A DNA stretch of 27,327 nucleotides from DATKXO01 sp035528995 (GCA_035528995.1 DATKXO010000314.1:1-27327), one strand, 5' to 3'. Numbered from the stretch's first letter, positions 1 to 7,180 are shown. Notes: generated by a model from the sequence alone, not told the origin. Translations and numbers: made by a program.

Positions 1-84
1 CGCCGCTTCTGTAGAATCTTGTCAACGTTTACCAAAAAAACTGTGCCGGCCGTGCAATGTCGGGGGCCGTCGCCCGAATCCCCT

Positions 85-90
85 TATAAT
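85..90 (+). promoter_or_regulatory. Possible -10 box (TATAAT) before the Yip1-like gene
   Basis: A perfect TATAAT lies 73 bases before the ATG of the first gene. No convincing -35 hexamer sits 16-18 bases upstream (that stretch is G-rich), so only the -10 half supports a promoter. It would drive the export operon that follows. Confidence 0.3.
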
Positions 91-162
91 GGTGTCCGTC
101 TCAGGGATGAACGTTCTCCCGGCCGAACCGTCATGGGTTACGGTTGAGGGTGGAGTGTGCCC

Positions 163-918
163 ATGTCCGCGGTTCAACCTAACGCATCGTCACTCGGGTT
201 GGGCCAGGTGCCGCTGATGTTCGTGGCCCCGCGGCGGGTGTTCCACCGGATCGCCGAGACCGGGCGCTACGGCTGGGCCCTCGGAGCCCTGATCCTGGTC
301 ACCACGCTGATCGGCTGGGTGACGATGCAGACGGGCCTGATCGATCGCGAGGTCAATCGGCGGACGCTCCAGGCCCTGGCTGATCTCGAACGCGAACAGA
401 TCGACCTGCTCAGCCGATCCGAGCTGTCCGAACGACTCGACAGGATTCGCAAGTCGGCCGAGTTCACCAAGCTGATCGTGCGCGGCAGCGCCGTGGTGGT
501 CGCTCCCCTGGCACTGATCGCTTCGGTGGCCCTGATCGCCGCGATTCTGTTCGCGGTGGTCGCCCTGACCGGCAACAAACCCGACTACCCGACGCTGATG
601 GCCGTCTGCGTGTACGCGGCCGTCGTGGACGTCCTGGCGGCGGCGCTACGGCTGGCCATGATGCTGTACTACCGAACGATGCAGGTGGACACGTCGCTGG
701 GCCTGCTGGTGCCCACCTCGGAAGGAACGCAGACCGTCAAGACGATCCTGTCGGCCGTCGACCCGTTCCGCGTGTGGTTCTGGTTGCTGGTCGGCCTGGG
801 GTTGGTGCTCACCGGGCAGCTTTCCAGGCGGGCGGCGGTGATCACCTGTGTTTTGTTCTGCCTGATCGCCGTCGGCGCGCGCATGATTCCTACGGACGCC
901 GGGTGGCCGAGCGGATGA
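163..918 (+). CDS. Yip1-family-like integral membrane protein
   Basis: A 251-residue inner-membrane protein with about five hydrophobic segments: YGWALGALILVTTLIGW near residue 37, a long one near 105-137, and three more near 146-170, 206-222 and 226-242. The order (short cytosolic N-terminus with a PRRVFHRI stretch, then a TM bundle) resembles Yip1/YIP1-domain proteins, which bacteria often encode beside ABC or RND export genes; no catalytic residue is visible. I chose ATG 163 because GGTGGAG (149-155) is well spaced for it; an in-frame GTG at 157 is the alternative. The gene ends 34 bases before the adaptor gene and probably shares its transcript, so a helper role in the same export system is plausible but inferred. 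Confidence 0.75.
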   Translation: MSAVQPNASSLGLGQVPLMFVAPRRVFHRIAETGRYGWALGALILVTTLIGWVTMQTGLIDREVNRRTLQALADLEREQIDLLSRSELSERLDRIRKSAEFTKLIVRGSAVVVAPLALIASVALIAAILFAVVALTGNKPDYPTLMAVCVYAAVVDVLAAALRLAMMLYYRTMQVDTSLGLLVPTSEGTQTVKTILSAVDPFRVWFWLLVGLGLVLTGQLSRRAAVITCVLFCLIAVGARMIPTDAGWPSG

Positions 919-952
919 CGACTCATCTGCGCATGAAAGAACAGGGCGAGCC

Positions 953-2341
953 ATGAAGAAGATACTCATACTGTTGGGTGGTGTGGCGCTGGTTGCCGCC
1001 GTCTTCGGCCTCAACCAGGTCCGCACCGGCGAGTCCGACACGCCGCTCTTGCGCGTGGCCCCGGAGGACGCCCTGCCGGTGTCCGTGACCGAGCCCGAGC
1101 AGCAGACCATCGTGCGTCGCGTGCAGGCCCCGGGCGAGATCGAAGCCGTGCTCGAGGTCGAGATCCGCTCGGAAATGCCCGCCAAGATCGAAGAGATGCC
1201 CGTCGAGGAGGGGGACACGGTCGAGGCCGGTCAACTGCTCTGCCGGCTCAACGACGACGAGTTTCGGGCCATGGTCGAGTCGGGCGAGGCCGGCGTCGCC
1301 CAGCTCAAGGCGTCGATCCGCGACGCGGAAGCCGACCTGGCCAAGTGCAAGCGCGACTGCTCGCGACAGGAGCGGCTGGCCAGACTGGACGCGGCCAGCG
1401 ACCTGGAGCTGGCCGATCACCGCACCTCGCTGCTGAAGGCGGAAGCCAACATCGAGATGCGCAGGCAGCAACTGGCCGAGGCCGAGGCCATGCTGCGTCG
1501 GGCTCGTGACAACCTCAAGAAGACGGTCATCGTCTCGCCGATCGACGGCATCGTCTCACAAGTCTTCGCCGAACCGGGTGAGGTGGTTATCACCGGCACG
1601 ATGAACAACCCGGGCACGGTGGTCATGGTCATCACCGACCTCTCCCGGATGCAGGTCCGGGCCCGCGTGGACGAGACCGACGTCCCGCTGGTTCAGCCGG
1701 ATCAGGCCACCGACATCTTCCTGCCCTCCGACACGCAACGGGCCATCCCCGGGCGCGTCCTTCGAGTCGCCACCTCGGGCACGAAGCAGGTGGGCCGCGA
1801 CGTGGTCACCTTCGAGACGCTCATCCTGGTCGAGTCGGACGACTCGGCCGTCAAACCCGGCATGACCTCGAACGTCGAGATACAGGTGGCCCGCAAGGAG
1901 AACGCCCTCACCGTCCCGGTTGAGGCCGTGGTGCACCGCAAACGCAAGGACCTGCCCGAGAAGCTCGTCGAGGAGTTCGAGCAACAACTGGCCGACCAGG
2001 AGCAGACCGCGCGGCGCAGCAAGGCCCAGTATCTCAAGGTGATCTTCTGCAAGAACGGCGACGAGGCTCATCCGCACCTGGTGCAGACCGGCATCGCCGA
2101 CGAGACGCACGTCGAGCTGCTCGACGGAGTGGCCGCCGGCGAGGTGGTCATCACCGGACCCTACCGCACGCTCGACCAGCTCAAGGACGGCGCCAAGGTC
2201 AAGCTCGAGGAGAAGAAGAAGGAAAAGGGAGCCGAGCAGACCGACCAGGCGGAAGCGGACGCAGAGAGCAAACTGGCCACAGACAAGGACCAGGCCGCCG
2301 AAAGCGACGCCGGCGGCAACGAGGTGGCCGAGGCTCAATGA
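953..2341 (+). CDS. MacA/HlyD-like periplasmic adaptor of an ABC export system
   Basis: A 462-residue membrane-fusion (adaptor) protein expected to bridge the inner-membrane ABC permease and an outer-membrane channel. An N-terminal signal anchor (MKKILILLGGVALVAAVFGL) is followed by the first half of a lipoyl/barrel-sandwich domain (MPVEEGDTVEAGQLLCRLND, about residues 82-101), an alpha-helical hairpin rich in E, A and R (about 105-182), the second lipoyl half (VSPIDGIVSQVFAEPGEVV, about 189-207), and beta-barrel and membrane-proximal domains. The last ~50 residues are a charged low-complexity tail rich in K, E, D, A and Q, longer than in typical MacA. Its stop overlaps the ATPase start (ATGA at 2338-2341), indicating translational coupling. 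The cargo is unknown: MacA homologues serve macrolide, lipoprotein or peptide export, and nothing here tells which. Confidence 0.88.
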   Translation: MKKILILLGGVALVAAVFGLNQVRTGESDTPLLRVAPEDALPVSVTEPEQQTIVRRVQAPGEIEAVLEVEIRSEMPAKIEEMPVEEGDTVEAGQLLCRLNDDEFRAMVESGEAGVAQLKASIRDAEADLAKCKRDCSRQERLARLDAASDLELADHRTSLLKAEANIEMRRQQLAEAEAMLRRARDNLKKTVIVSPIDGIVSQVFAEPGEVVITGTMNNPGTVVMVITDLSRMQVRARVDETDVPLVQPDQATDIFLPSDTQRAIPGRVLRVATSGTKQVGRDVVTFETLILVESDDSAVKPGMTSNVEIQVARKENALTVPVEAVVHRKRKDLPEKLVEEFEQQLADQEQTARRSKAQYLKVIFCKNGDEAHPHLVQTGIADETHVELLDGVAAGEVVITGPYRTLDQLKDGAKVKLEEKKKEKGAEQTDQAEADAESKLATDKDQAAESDAGGNEVAEAQ

Positions 2342-3111
2342 TGAGCAGCGACGATCCATCCCCGACGGTCACGGCCCCGGGCGAGGCGGCCATGGCCAGC
2401 GCACGCGACGGCAACGGCGCGGCCCTCATCCGGCTGACCGACCTCACCAAGATCTACCGCGTCGGCGCCGAGCGGGTGCACGCTCTGCGCGGCATCACCC
2501 TGGACATCCAGACCAACGAGTACGTGGCCATCATGGGGGCCAGCGGCTCGGGCAAGAGCACGCTGATGAATATCCTGGGCTGCCTGGACATCCTGACCGC
2601 GGGCAGCTATCACCTGCGCGGAGCCGACGTCTCCAAGCTGTCGCAATCCAAGCTGGCTCGGATTCGCGGCCAGCAGATCGGCTTCGTCTTCCAGTCCTTC
2701 GAGCTGCTGCCGCGCACCACGGCGCTGAAGAACGTCCAACTCCCCCTGGCCTACACGCACGCCCGCCACCGCCGCAAACGCGCCTGGGCCGCCCTGGAAC
2801 GCGTCAACCTGCTCGACCGGGCCCACCATCACCCCAACCAGCTCTCCGGCGGGCAGAAGCAGCGCGTGGCCATCGCCCGGGCCCTCGCTCAGGAGCCCGA
2901 CATCATCCTGGCCGACGAGCCCACCGGAAACCTCGACAGCGTCACCGGCGCCGAGATCATGGACGTCTTCGACTCCCTGCACGCCGAGGGGCAGACCATC
3001 ATCATCGTCACCCACGAGGAGCACATCGCCGCACGCTGCAAACGCGTTATCAAACTGCACGACGGGCTCGTCGCCCTGGACCAGCCTACCGGCAATGGAG
3101 AACGGCCATGA
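2338..3111 (+). CDS. MacB/LolD-type ABC transporter ATP-binding protein
   Basis: A 257-residue ATPase that should power the neighbouring FtsX-type permease. Visible motifs: Walker A GASGSGKST (residues 67-75), Q-loop in GFVFQSFELLPR, signature LSGGQKQRVAIARAL (from residue 169), Walker B DIILADEPT (188-196) and the switch histidine in IIIVTHEEHIA. The LL(P)RTTALKNVQLPL segment and the overall length fit the LolD/MacB-N group. The first ~30 residues (SSDDPSPTVTAPGEAAM...) are a low-complexity extension before the domain begins at IRLTDLTKIYRVG. ATG 2338 overlaps the adaptor stop, and its own stop overlaps the permease start at 3108, so the three genes are translationally coupled. Unlike classical MacB, ATPase and permease are separate polypeptides. 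Confidence 0.93.
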   Translation: MMSSDDPSPTVTAPGEAAMASARDGNGAALIRLTDLTKIYRVGAERVHALRGITLDIQTNEYVAIMGASGSGKSTLMNILGCLDILTAGSYHLRGADVSKLSQSKLARIRGQQIGFVFQSFELLPRTTALKNVQLPLAYTHARHRRKRAWAALERVNLLDRAHHHPNQLSGGQKQRVAIARALAQEPDIILADEPTGNLDSVTGAEIMDVFDSLHAEGQTIIIVTHEEHIAARCKRVIKLHDGLVALDQPTGNGERP

Positions 3112-4406
3112 AGCTGCGCATCGGGCGCCGACTGCCGGCCGGGCTCCGCTGGCTCGCCCTGGCCCCGTGGCGGCTGCTGCGGCTGGGCTACTACTCGGCC
3201 GAGGCCACCTTCCGCAACGCCATCACCGCCCTGATCCAGATCTGGGGCAACAAGGTCCGATCCGTGCTCACCGTCCTGGGCATCATCATCGCGGTGACCT
3301 CGACCATCACCGTCGTCTCGGTCGTCCAGGGCTTCGGCAACTACGTCACCGACTTTCTCAAGGGCATCGGCACCAACTCCCTGTGGGTCTACCCCCAGCA
3401 GATCGACCGAAACAGCATGGAGCGGGCCATTCTCAACCTGGACGACCTCAACGCCGTGGCCGGACAGGCCACCAAGCTCGGGCGGATCACTCCGCTCATC
3501 TTCTCGCAGTGCAAGGTCGAATACGGGCGCGAGATTGCCGAGGACATGCGCCTGCGCGGCGTCGGGGCCGACTTCCAGGCCATCCGCAACTTCTACGTGG
3601 ACGTGGGGCGCTTCCTGGGTCCCACCGACATCGAGAACACCACGCAGGTCTGCTGCCTGGGTCGCGATCTGCTCGACAAGCTGTACTGCGACGAGTCCAT
3701 CGTCGGCGAGTACGTGCTGCTGGACGGCCAGCGCTTCCTGGTCATCGGCCTGATCGAGGAGAAGGGCAGCTTCGCCGGCGAGAGCCTCGACAACCTGGTG
3801 CTGATCCCCTACACGGCCGGCCTGAAGATGTACCCCTTCCTCAAGGACTTCGTCCTCATCCTGTCCGAGGCCGTCGACGAGACCTCCGTGCCCGAGGCCG
3901 TCGCCGAGGTCACCCGCATCCTGCGCAGCCGCCACGACCTCAAGCCCGGGCAGCCCAACGACTTCATCGTCGAGACGCAGGACCAGTTCCTGTCGTTCAT
4001 GAACAACGTCAAGACCTACGCCACCAGCGCGTTGGGCGGCATCGTGGGCATCTCCCTGCTGGTCGGCGGGATCGGCATCATGAACGTGATGCTCGTGTCG
4101 GTGACCGAGCGGACGCGCGAGATCGGGCTGCGCAAGAGCGTCGGGGCCAGAAGGCGCGACATCATGCTCCAGTTCCTGACCGAGGCCGTCGTGCTGGCCA
4201 CCGTCGGCGGCGTGATCGGCATCGTGCTGGGCTACGCCATCGGGCACGTGGCCTCGTTGCACCCGAACATGGTCGAGGTGTCGGTGCCGGTGTGGGCCGT
4301 CGCCCTGGCCATTGGCTTCTCGGCGGGCGTGGGCATCATCTTCGGCATCATCCCGGCCTTCAAAGCGTCCATCCTGCACCCCATCGACGCGTTGCGGCAC
4401 GAGTAA
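3108..4406 (+). CDS. MacB/FtsX-type ABC transporter permease
   Basis: A 432-residue permease. A first TM segment (VLTVLGIIIAVTSTITVVSVV) near residues 47-67 is preceded by the helix IQIWGNKVRS, typical of MacB_PCD domains. A long periplasmic region with the MacB_PCD pattern follows (residues ~70-300). Three C-terminal TM helices follow: GGIVGISLLVGGIGIMNVML, ATVGGVIGIVLGYAIG and VWAVALAIGFSAGVGIIFGI, with the FtsX signature VSVTERTREIGLRKSVGARRRDI between the first two. It ends KASILHPIDALRHE, the usual end of this family. The N-terminal ~40 residues (basic, with WLALAPWRLLRLG) extend beyond the family start. It works with the adaptor and ATPase encoded immediately upstream; a TolC-like partner is not in the window. 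Confidence 0.92.
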   Translation: MKLRIGRRLPAGLRWLALAPWRLLRLGYYSAEATFRNAITALIQIWGNKVRSVLTVLGIIIAVTSTITVVSVVQGFGNYVTDFLKGIGTNSLWVYPQQIDRNSMERAILNLDDLNAVAGQATKLGRITPLIFSQCKVEYGREIAEDMRLRGVGADFQAIRNFYVDVGRFLGPTDIENTTQVCCLGRDLLDKLYCDESIVGEYVLLDGQRFLVIGLIEEKGSFAGESLDNLVLIPYTAGLKMYPFLKDFVLILSEAVDETSVPEAVAEVTRILRSRHDLKPGQPNDFIVETQDQFLSFMNNVKTYATSALGGIVGISLLVGGIGIMNVMLVSVTERTREIGLRKSVGARRRDIMLQFLTEAVVLATVGGVIGIVLGYAIGHVASLHPNMVEVSVPVWAVALAIGFSAGVGIIFGIIPAFKASILHPIDALRHE

Positions 4407-4412
4407 AGCCGA

Positions 4413-4438
4413 GCCGCGGGATTCATCCCGCGCGCGGC
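4413..4438. other. Bulged hairpin between convergent genes
   Basis: GCCG pairs with CGGC (4413-4416/4435-4438) and CGGGAT with ATCCCG (4417-4422/4425-4430), leaving CGCG unpaired. It starts 6 bases after the permease stop and could stop transcription of the export operon, although no U-run follows directly. It also has the same layout as the hairpins attached to the other GGGTCGGGAGTCT elements. Read on the minus strand, the bulge lies on the 5' arm next to the core at 4449-4461. Confidence 0.5.
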
Positions 4439-4448
4439 ACGGTCGAAA

Positions 4449-4461
4449 AGACTCCCGACCC
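4449..4461 (-). repeat. REP-like element core, copy 1
   Basis: Minus-strand GGGTCGGGAGTCT, flanked by A and T runs (4446-4467 reads AAAAGACTCCCGACCCC then TTTTT). It is one of six exact core copies in the window. It lies between the convergent permease and PEP-CTERM genes, with its hairpin at 4413-4438. Confidence 0.75.
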
Positions 4462-4472
4462 CTTTTTCAGGG

Positions 4473-5282
4473 TTAACGCCGGCGGCGCAGGGTCAGCAGG
4501 GCGCCGAGGGTGAGCAAGGTCAGGGTGGCCGGCTCGGGGACGCCGGTGATGACCAGGTCGTCGAAGACGAAAACCGCGTAGTGTCCATCGCCCTCTGCGT
4601 TGAGCGTCAAGGTCAGGACATAGCCGCTATCGGGTACCGTCGCGCTCATGGTCTGGAAGGTGTTGTTCAGCACCGAGCCGTTCATCAGCAGGGGGGCGTC
4701 GTAGGTTTCGACGTCGCCGTTGGCCATGGTGTAGGCCAGCGAGCCGTCCGCGTCGATGCTGGAGGTGAACAGTGCGGCCGCCGGGCTGCCGTCGATTGAC
4801 CAGGTCCAGTTGTACGAGTGCGGATGCCCATAGCCAGTGTCAATGAAGGCGCCCATGGCCGCCATGTCGATCGACACCGAAAGGTCCGTGAAGTCCGAGA
4901 CGTCGAACTCCCAGATGGCTGTGCCGGTCCCCGAAGGATTGTCAGGGTTGACGAACAGATCGACGGCCCCGAACCAGGCGTCCAGCTTGCCGCTGGTGGG
5001 ATGGCTGTTGACCACGCCGATGTCGTCGCTGGGAAAGGTAAGCGTCTCATCGAGGAACTGGCCCGGCAACGGGTCGCTCACGCCCACCTGGTAGACCCCG
5101 AAGCCGTCGCCTACTTTGGTGAACACCTCCTTGATGGGGCTCTGCCCGAAGGATATATTCCGATCTCCGACCACGTGGTCATCAAAATCGTACCGCGTGA
5201 CCTCGATCGGGCCGCCGAAGGTCCAGGTGCTCGCCAGGCACACCAGTGTTGACGCCAGAACTGCTCTTCCGCATTGTGTCAT
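4473..5282 (-). CDS. PEP-CTERM sorting domain protein, secreted
   Basis: A 269-residue secreted protein. An N-terminal signal peptide (MTQCGRAVLASTLVCLASTW) is followed by a beta-rich body of about 220 residues with no recognised catalytic motif, containing jelly-roll-like stretches (WEFDVSDFTDLSVSIDMAAM, GHYAVFVFDDLVITG). The C-terminus is a canonical PEP-CTERM signal: VPEPATL, a hydrophobic stretch LLTLGALLTL, then RRRR. In known systems this tail is processed by an exosortase in exopolysaccharide-producing bacteria; no exosortase is in the window. I chose ATG 5282 because GGAGGG precedes it and the signal peptide begins there. The open frame runs upstream to 5399, but that part is promoter leader. 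Function unknown. Confidence 0.85.
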   Translation of the reverse strand: MTQCGRAVLASTLVCLASTWTFGGPIEVTRYDFDDHVVGDRNISFGQSPIKEVFTKVGDGFGVYQVGVSDPLPGQFLDETLTFPSDDIGVVNSHPTSGKLDAWFGAVDLFVNPDNPSGTGTAIWEFDVSDFTDLSVSIDMAAMGAFIDTGYGHPHSYNWTWSIDGSPAAALFTSSIDADGSLAYTMANGDVETYDAPLLMNGSVLNNTFQTMSATVPDSGYVLTLTLNAEGDGHYAVFVFDDLVITGVPEPATLTLLTLGALLTLRRRR

Positions 5283-5331
5283 CTCTGCCCTCCCGACGGC
5301 ACGTCGAACGGACGCACCATCCCTCCAGCCA

Positions 5332-5354
5332 CCGGAGGGGCGCAAGGCCTCCGG
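5332..5354 (-). promoter_or_regulatory. Leader hairpin of the PEP-CTERM gene
   Basis: CCGGAGG (5332-5338) pairs perfectly with CCTCCGG (5348-5354) around a 9-base loop. It sits in the ~150-base leader between the predicted promoter (5438-5466) and the ATG at 5282. It may be regulatory or only a chance GC stem. Confidence 0.35.
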
Positions 5355-5437
5355 CTGCGTCTTGCCTTCACAACTGTTTCGGGAGAGACAACCTGCCAAA
5401 ACGGCGAGAATGGCTCCCTCTCTCTACCTGACGGCCG

Positions 5438-5466
5438 ATAGTACCCTAACGCCCACAGAAGGTCAA
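5438..5466 (-). promoter_or_regulatory. Sigma70-type promoter for the PEP-CTERM gene
   Basis: On the minus strand, TTGACC (5466-5461) and TACTAT (5443-5438) are separated by exactly 17 bases; each hexamer matches the consensus at five of six positions. Transcription would start near 5431, giving a leader of about 150 bases before the ATG at 5282. It is the best-spaced promoter in the window. Confidence 0.6.
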
Positions 5467-5578
5467 GCCCAAAAGCGGCGATTTTGCTCGGATTCTCGGC
5501 AGGTACGGCAGATCGATGAGCTGCCTTGACCATAGTGGTTAACGGGAATGTCATCGCGGGCGCGGGGGACATGGTTCA

Positions 5579-5597
5579 GGCAGGTGAATCACCTGCC
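5579..5597. repeat. Palindromic repeat GGCAGGTGA-A-TCACCTGCC
   Basis: A perfect 9+9 palindrome around one base, followed by CTACCCGG. The same plan (CAGGTNA-N-TNACCTGCCCTACCCGG) recurs at 6948-6973 and in part at 7073-7089. Here it joins directly to a transposase-tail relic. Confidence 0.6.
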
Positions 5598-5605
5598 CTA
5601 CCCGG

Positions 5606-5665
5606 CTCACGGAGAAACGACAGAAACCGGCGTAAGTCCTTGTCGAATAGGCAGCAGCGCTATTC
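5606..5665 (+). pseudogene. Relic of an IS4-like transposase C-terminus
   Basis: This 60-base stretch is about 80% identical (roughly 49/60 by eye) to the minus-strand end of the partial transposase at 27210-27327, from CTCACGGAGAAA through AAACCGGCG and AAGTCCTTGTC and past the stop codon. Read in that frame it gives LTEKRQKPA, a TAA stop, then VLVE and TAG, where the intact copy reads LTEKRDKPAQVLVK then stop. The CAA to TAA change and the absence of upstream sequence mark it as a dead fragment. A degraded core (ACTCCCCACCCCTTT, one mismatch) follows at 5666-5680. Confidence 0.6.
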
Positions 5666-5688
5666 ACTCCCCACCCCTTTCCCCGAGG

Positions 5689-6234
5689 TCAGGCCTTTAG
5701 CGCCTCTGCCAGGGGCGGGCATTCGTCACGCAGCAGAGAATACAGGACGTAGTCCACATAGGCGCCGCGCGTGAAGAACATCCGTCGCAATGTGCCCTCC
5801 AGCTTGTAGCCGCATTTCTCGGCCACCCGCCGGGCGGCCATGTTGCCGATATGCGTACTCAGTTGCAGGCGCGGAATGGGTTTGAGCTCGAACAGATAGG
5901 CCGAGAAGATGCGCAGGGCCTCCGTTGTGTATCCCTTGCCCCGATCCTCTCGGCGGAATACGACAAAGCCGACCTCGTAGCCGGACTGAAATGACGGCTC
6001 CTTGATGAACATGATGTGGCCGACTATGCGACCGCTCTTGTCGGTGACCAGCATGCGGCCCAGCTTGTTGTCCCAGCCGCCGGTTTCGCTGAAGTGCTTG
6101 CGAAAGGCCGCCGGCACGCGCAAGTCCACGGGAGCGAACTCGCCCATCTCGGCACATGTGTTTTCGAGCTTCAGGAACTCGTCCAGGTCACCGTCGGCGA
6201 AGAGCCTCAGGATGACGTTCGGTCCTTCCAGCAT
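5689..6234 (-). CDS. GNAT N-acetyltransferase, RimJ/RimL type (paralogue 1)
   Basis: A 181-residue GNAT-fold enzyme that should transfer an acetyl group from acetyl-CoA to an amine (a protein N-terminus or small molecule; substrate unknown). It starts VILRLFADGDLDEFLKLE, the usual RimJ/RimL beginning. The acetyl-CoA pyrophosphate loop is R95-EDRGKGY-102, followed by TTEALRIFSAYLFE. The family motif IGNMAARRVAEKCGYKLEG (from I129) binds the second half of the cofactor. GAGGGAG is well placed before ATG 6234. Overlapping palindromes (TCGACGTCGA 6262-6271, CGACATGTCG 6269-6278) just upstream could be an operator, but this is speculative. It lies 121 bases downstream of its paralogue. Confidence 0.9.
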   Translation of the reverse strand: MLEGPNVILRLFADGDLDEFLKLENTCAEMGEFAPVDLRVPAAFRKHFSETGGWDNKLGRMLVTDKSGRIVGHIMFIKEPSFQSGYEVGFVVFRREDRGKGYTTEALRIFSAYLFELKPIPRLQLSTHIGNMAARRVAEKCGYKLEGTLRRMFFTRGAYVDYVLYSLLRDECPPLAEALKA

Positions 6235-6355
6235 GATGGTTCTCCCTCAAGCCCGGGTCGATCGACGTCGACATGTCGTCCTGTCCGGGGCGCATCTGTC
6301 ATGGTCGTCGCCTTGACACGGTACTCAGGCCGGGCAGTCCGCCCGGACAAGCAAC

Positions 6356-6901
6356 TCAGCTCGACAAGGCTTCCGACAGCGGTTGGCACTCACTTCGCAG
6401 CAACGAGAATGTCTCGCGGTCCCGGTATTCCCCGCGCAGGAAATTCCCCTGGCGCTGAGTGCCCTCGTATTGATACCCGCACTTCTCTGCAACCTTGCGT
6501 GAGGCCGCGTTGCCCTTGAACATGGCGAGCTGCAAGCGCGGTATGGGTTTGAGCTCAAACAGGTAGGCCGAGAAGATGCGCAGGGCCTCGCTCATGTAGC
6601 CTTTGTTCCGGGCCTCGGGCCGGAAGATCGCGTAGCCGACCTCGTAACCGGCCAGCATCGGCGACGGCCAAAAGAACACGATGGCGCCCACCATGTCTCC
6701 GTCCCCGCTCGCGATGACCATACGGCCCTGATCCTCCTGCCACCACCCGGTCTCGCGGAACTGCTTCCGCATGTCCGACAGGGGATGAAGCGCGATGGGG
6801 AAGTACTCGCCGCGGGCGGCAAGGTCGGAGTCGAGGGCGAACAGCTTCTCGAGATCATCCTCGGTGAATAACCGGAGAGTGACCTGCTTCCCTTTCAGCA
6901 T
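6356..6901 (-). CDS. GNAT N-acetyltransferase, RimJ/RimL type (paralogue 2)
   Basis: A 181-residue GNAT enzyme of exactly the same length as its neighbour, and clearly a tandem duplicate. A 21-residue block beginning EALRIFSAYLFELKPIPRLQ is identical in both, and both share GYEVG and ARRVAEKCGY/ASRKVAEKCGY. The cofactor loop reads RPEARNKGY instead of RREDRGKGY, so the first glycine of the Q/RxxGxG motif is N here. The two proteins differ most in the first 80 residues and the last 35, where substrate specificity usually lies. GGGGAGG lies 6 bases before ATG 6901. The REP-like element at 6925-6970 sits just upstream of the start, in the probable promoter region. Confidence 0.9.
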   Translation of the reverse strand: MLKGKQVTLRLFTEDDLEKLFALDSDLAARGEYFPIALHPLSDMRKQFRETGWWQEDQGRMVIASGDGDMVGAIVFFWPSPMLAGYEVGYAIFRPEARNKGYMSEALRIFSAYLFELKPIPRLQLAMFKGNAASRKVAEKCGYQYEGTQRQGNFLRGEYRDRETFSLLRSECQPLSEALSS

Positions 6902-6924
6902 ACTCAGCCTCCCCGACGAAAAAA

Positions 6925-6970
6925 GGGTCGGGAGTCTGGTAGGGCACGCAGGTCATTGACCTGCCCTACC
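6925..6970 (+). repeat. REP-like element, copy 2, with bulged hairpin
   Basis: Core GGGTCGGGAGTCT (6925-6937) is followed at once by a hairpin. GGTAGGG (6938-6944) pairs with CCCTACC (6964-6970), CACG is an unpaired bulge on the 5' arm, and CAGGTCA (6949-6955) pairs with TGACCTG (6957-6963). The inner part is the same palindrome found alone at 7073. It is the clearest head-plus-hairpin example in the window. Confidence 0.75.
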
Positions 6971-7072
6971 CGGCTACGCCCAAGAAGGAGCCGTCCCCTG
7001 CCTCACGCCATCGTACATACGTCGGCATGACTGCAACGTACCGCGCCCCTCTACCCTCGGCAAATGGTTGAA

Positions 7073-7089
7073 GCAGGTCATTGACCTGC
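7073..7089. repeat. Palindromic repeat GCAGGTCA-T-TGACCTGC
   Basis: A perfect 8+8 palindrome around one T, then CCTGCCGGGC, matching the inner hairpin and flank of the element at 6938-6973. It abuts the RAYT relic at 7101. Confidence 0.6.
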
Positions 7090-7100
7090 CCTGCCGGGCT

Positions 7101-7136
7101 GTCCGTATCCGCCACCGGTCGCCTCCGAACGGCGCC
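7101..7136 (-). pseudogene. Relic of a RAYT transposase C-terminus
   Basis: The first 23 bases (7101-7123) are identical to 26525-26547 inside the intact RAYT gene, and the next 12 differ at only two positions. On the minus strand it encodes APFGGDRWRIRTA, the conserved tail seen in the intact protein as GAPFGGDRWRIRTALKLGL. The rest of the gene is absent, so this is a fragment left by a former RAYT copy. Confidence 0.65.
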
Positions 7137-7180
7137 CGCAGCGCAGCTGCCTCAAGAATCTGCGATCCCCTTTCTCCCCA

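Larger units (their letters stand above)
5283..5688. other. 406-bp gene-free interval with promoter and element debris
   Basis: Between the PEP-CTERM start and the first GNAT stop there is no credible gene. It holds the leader hairpin and promoter of the PEP-CTERM gene, the palindrome at 5579-5597 and the transposase relic at 5606-5665. Confidence 0.6.

Noticed and set aside
3095..4513. A long plus-strand frame overlapping the permease gene in another phase
   Set aside because: The translation is an arginine, histidine and proline-rich shadow, and the permease in the other phase has clear FtsX motifs.
5289..5296. CTCCCGAC, resembling part of the REP-like core
   Set aside because: Only 8 bases match, with no A/T flanks, and it is explained as the ribosome-binding region (GTCGGGAGGG) of the PEP-CTERM gene.
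6330..6346. CCGGGC-AGTCC-GCCCGG hairpin after the second GNAT gene as a terminator
   Set aside because: The stem is only 6 bp with no T-run on the minus strand.
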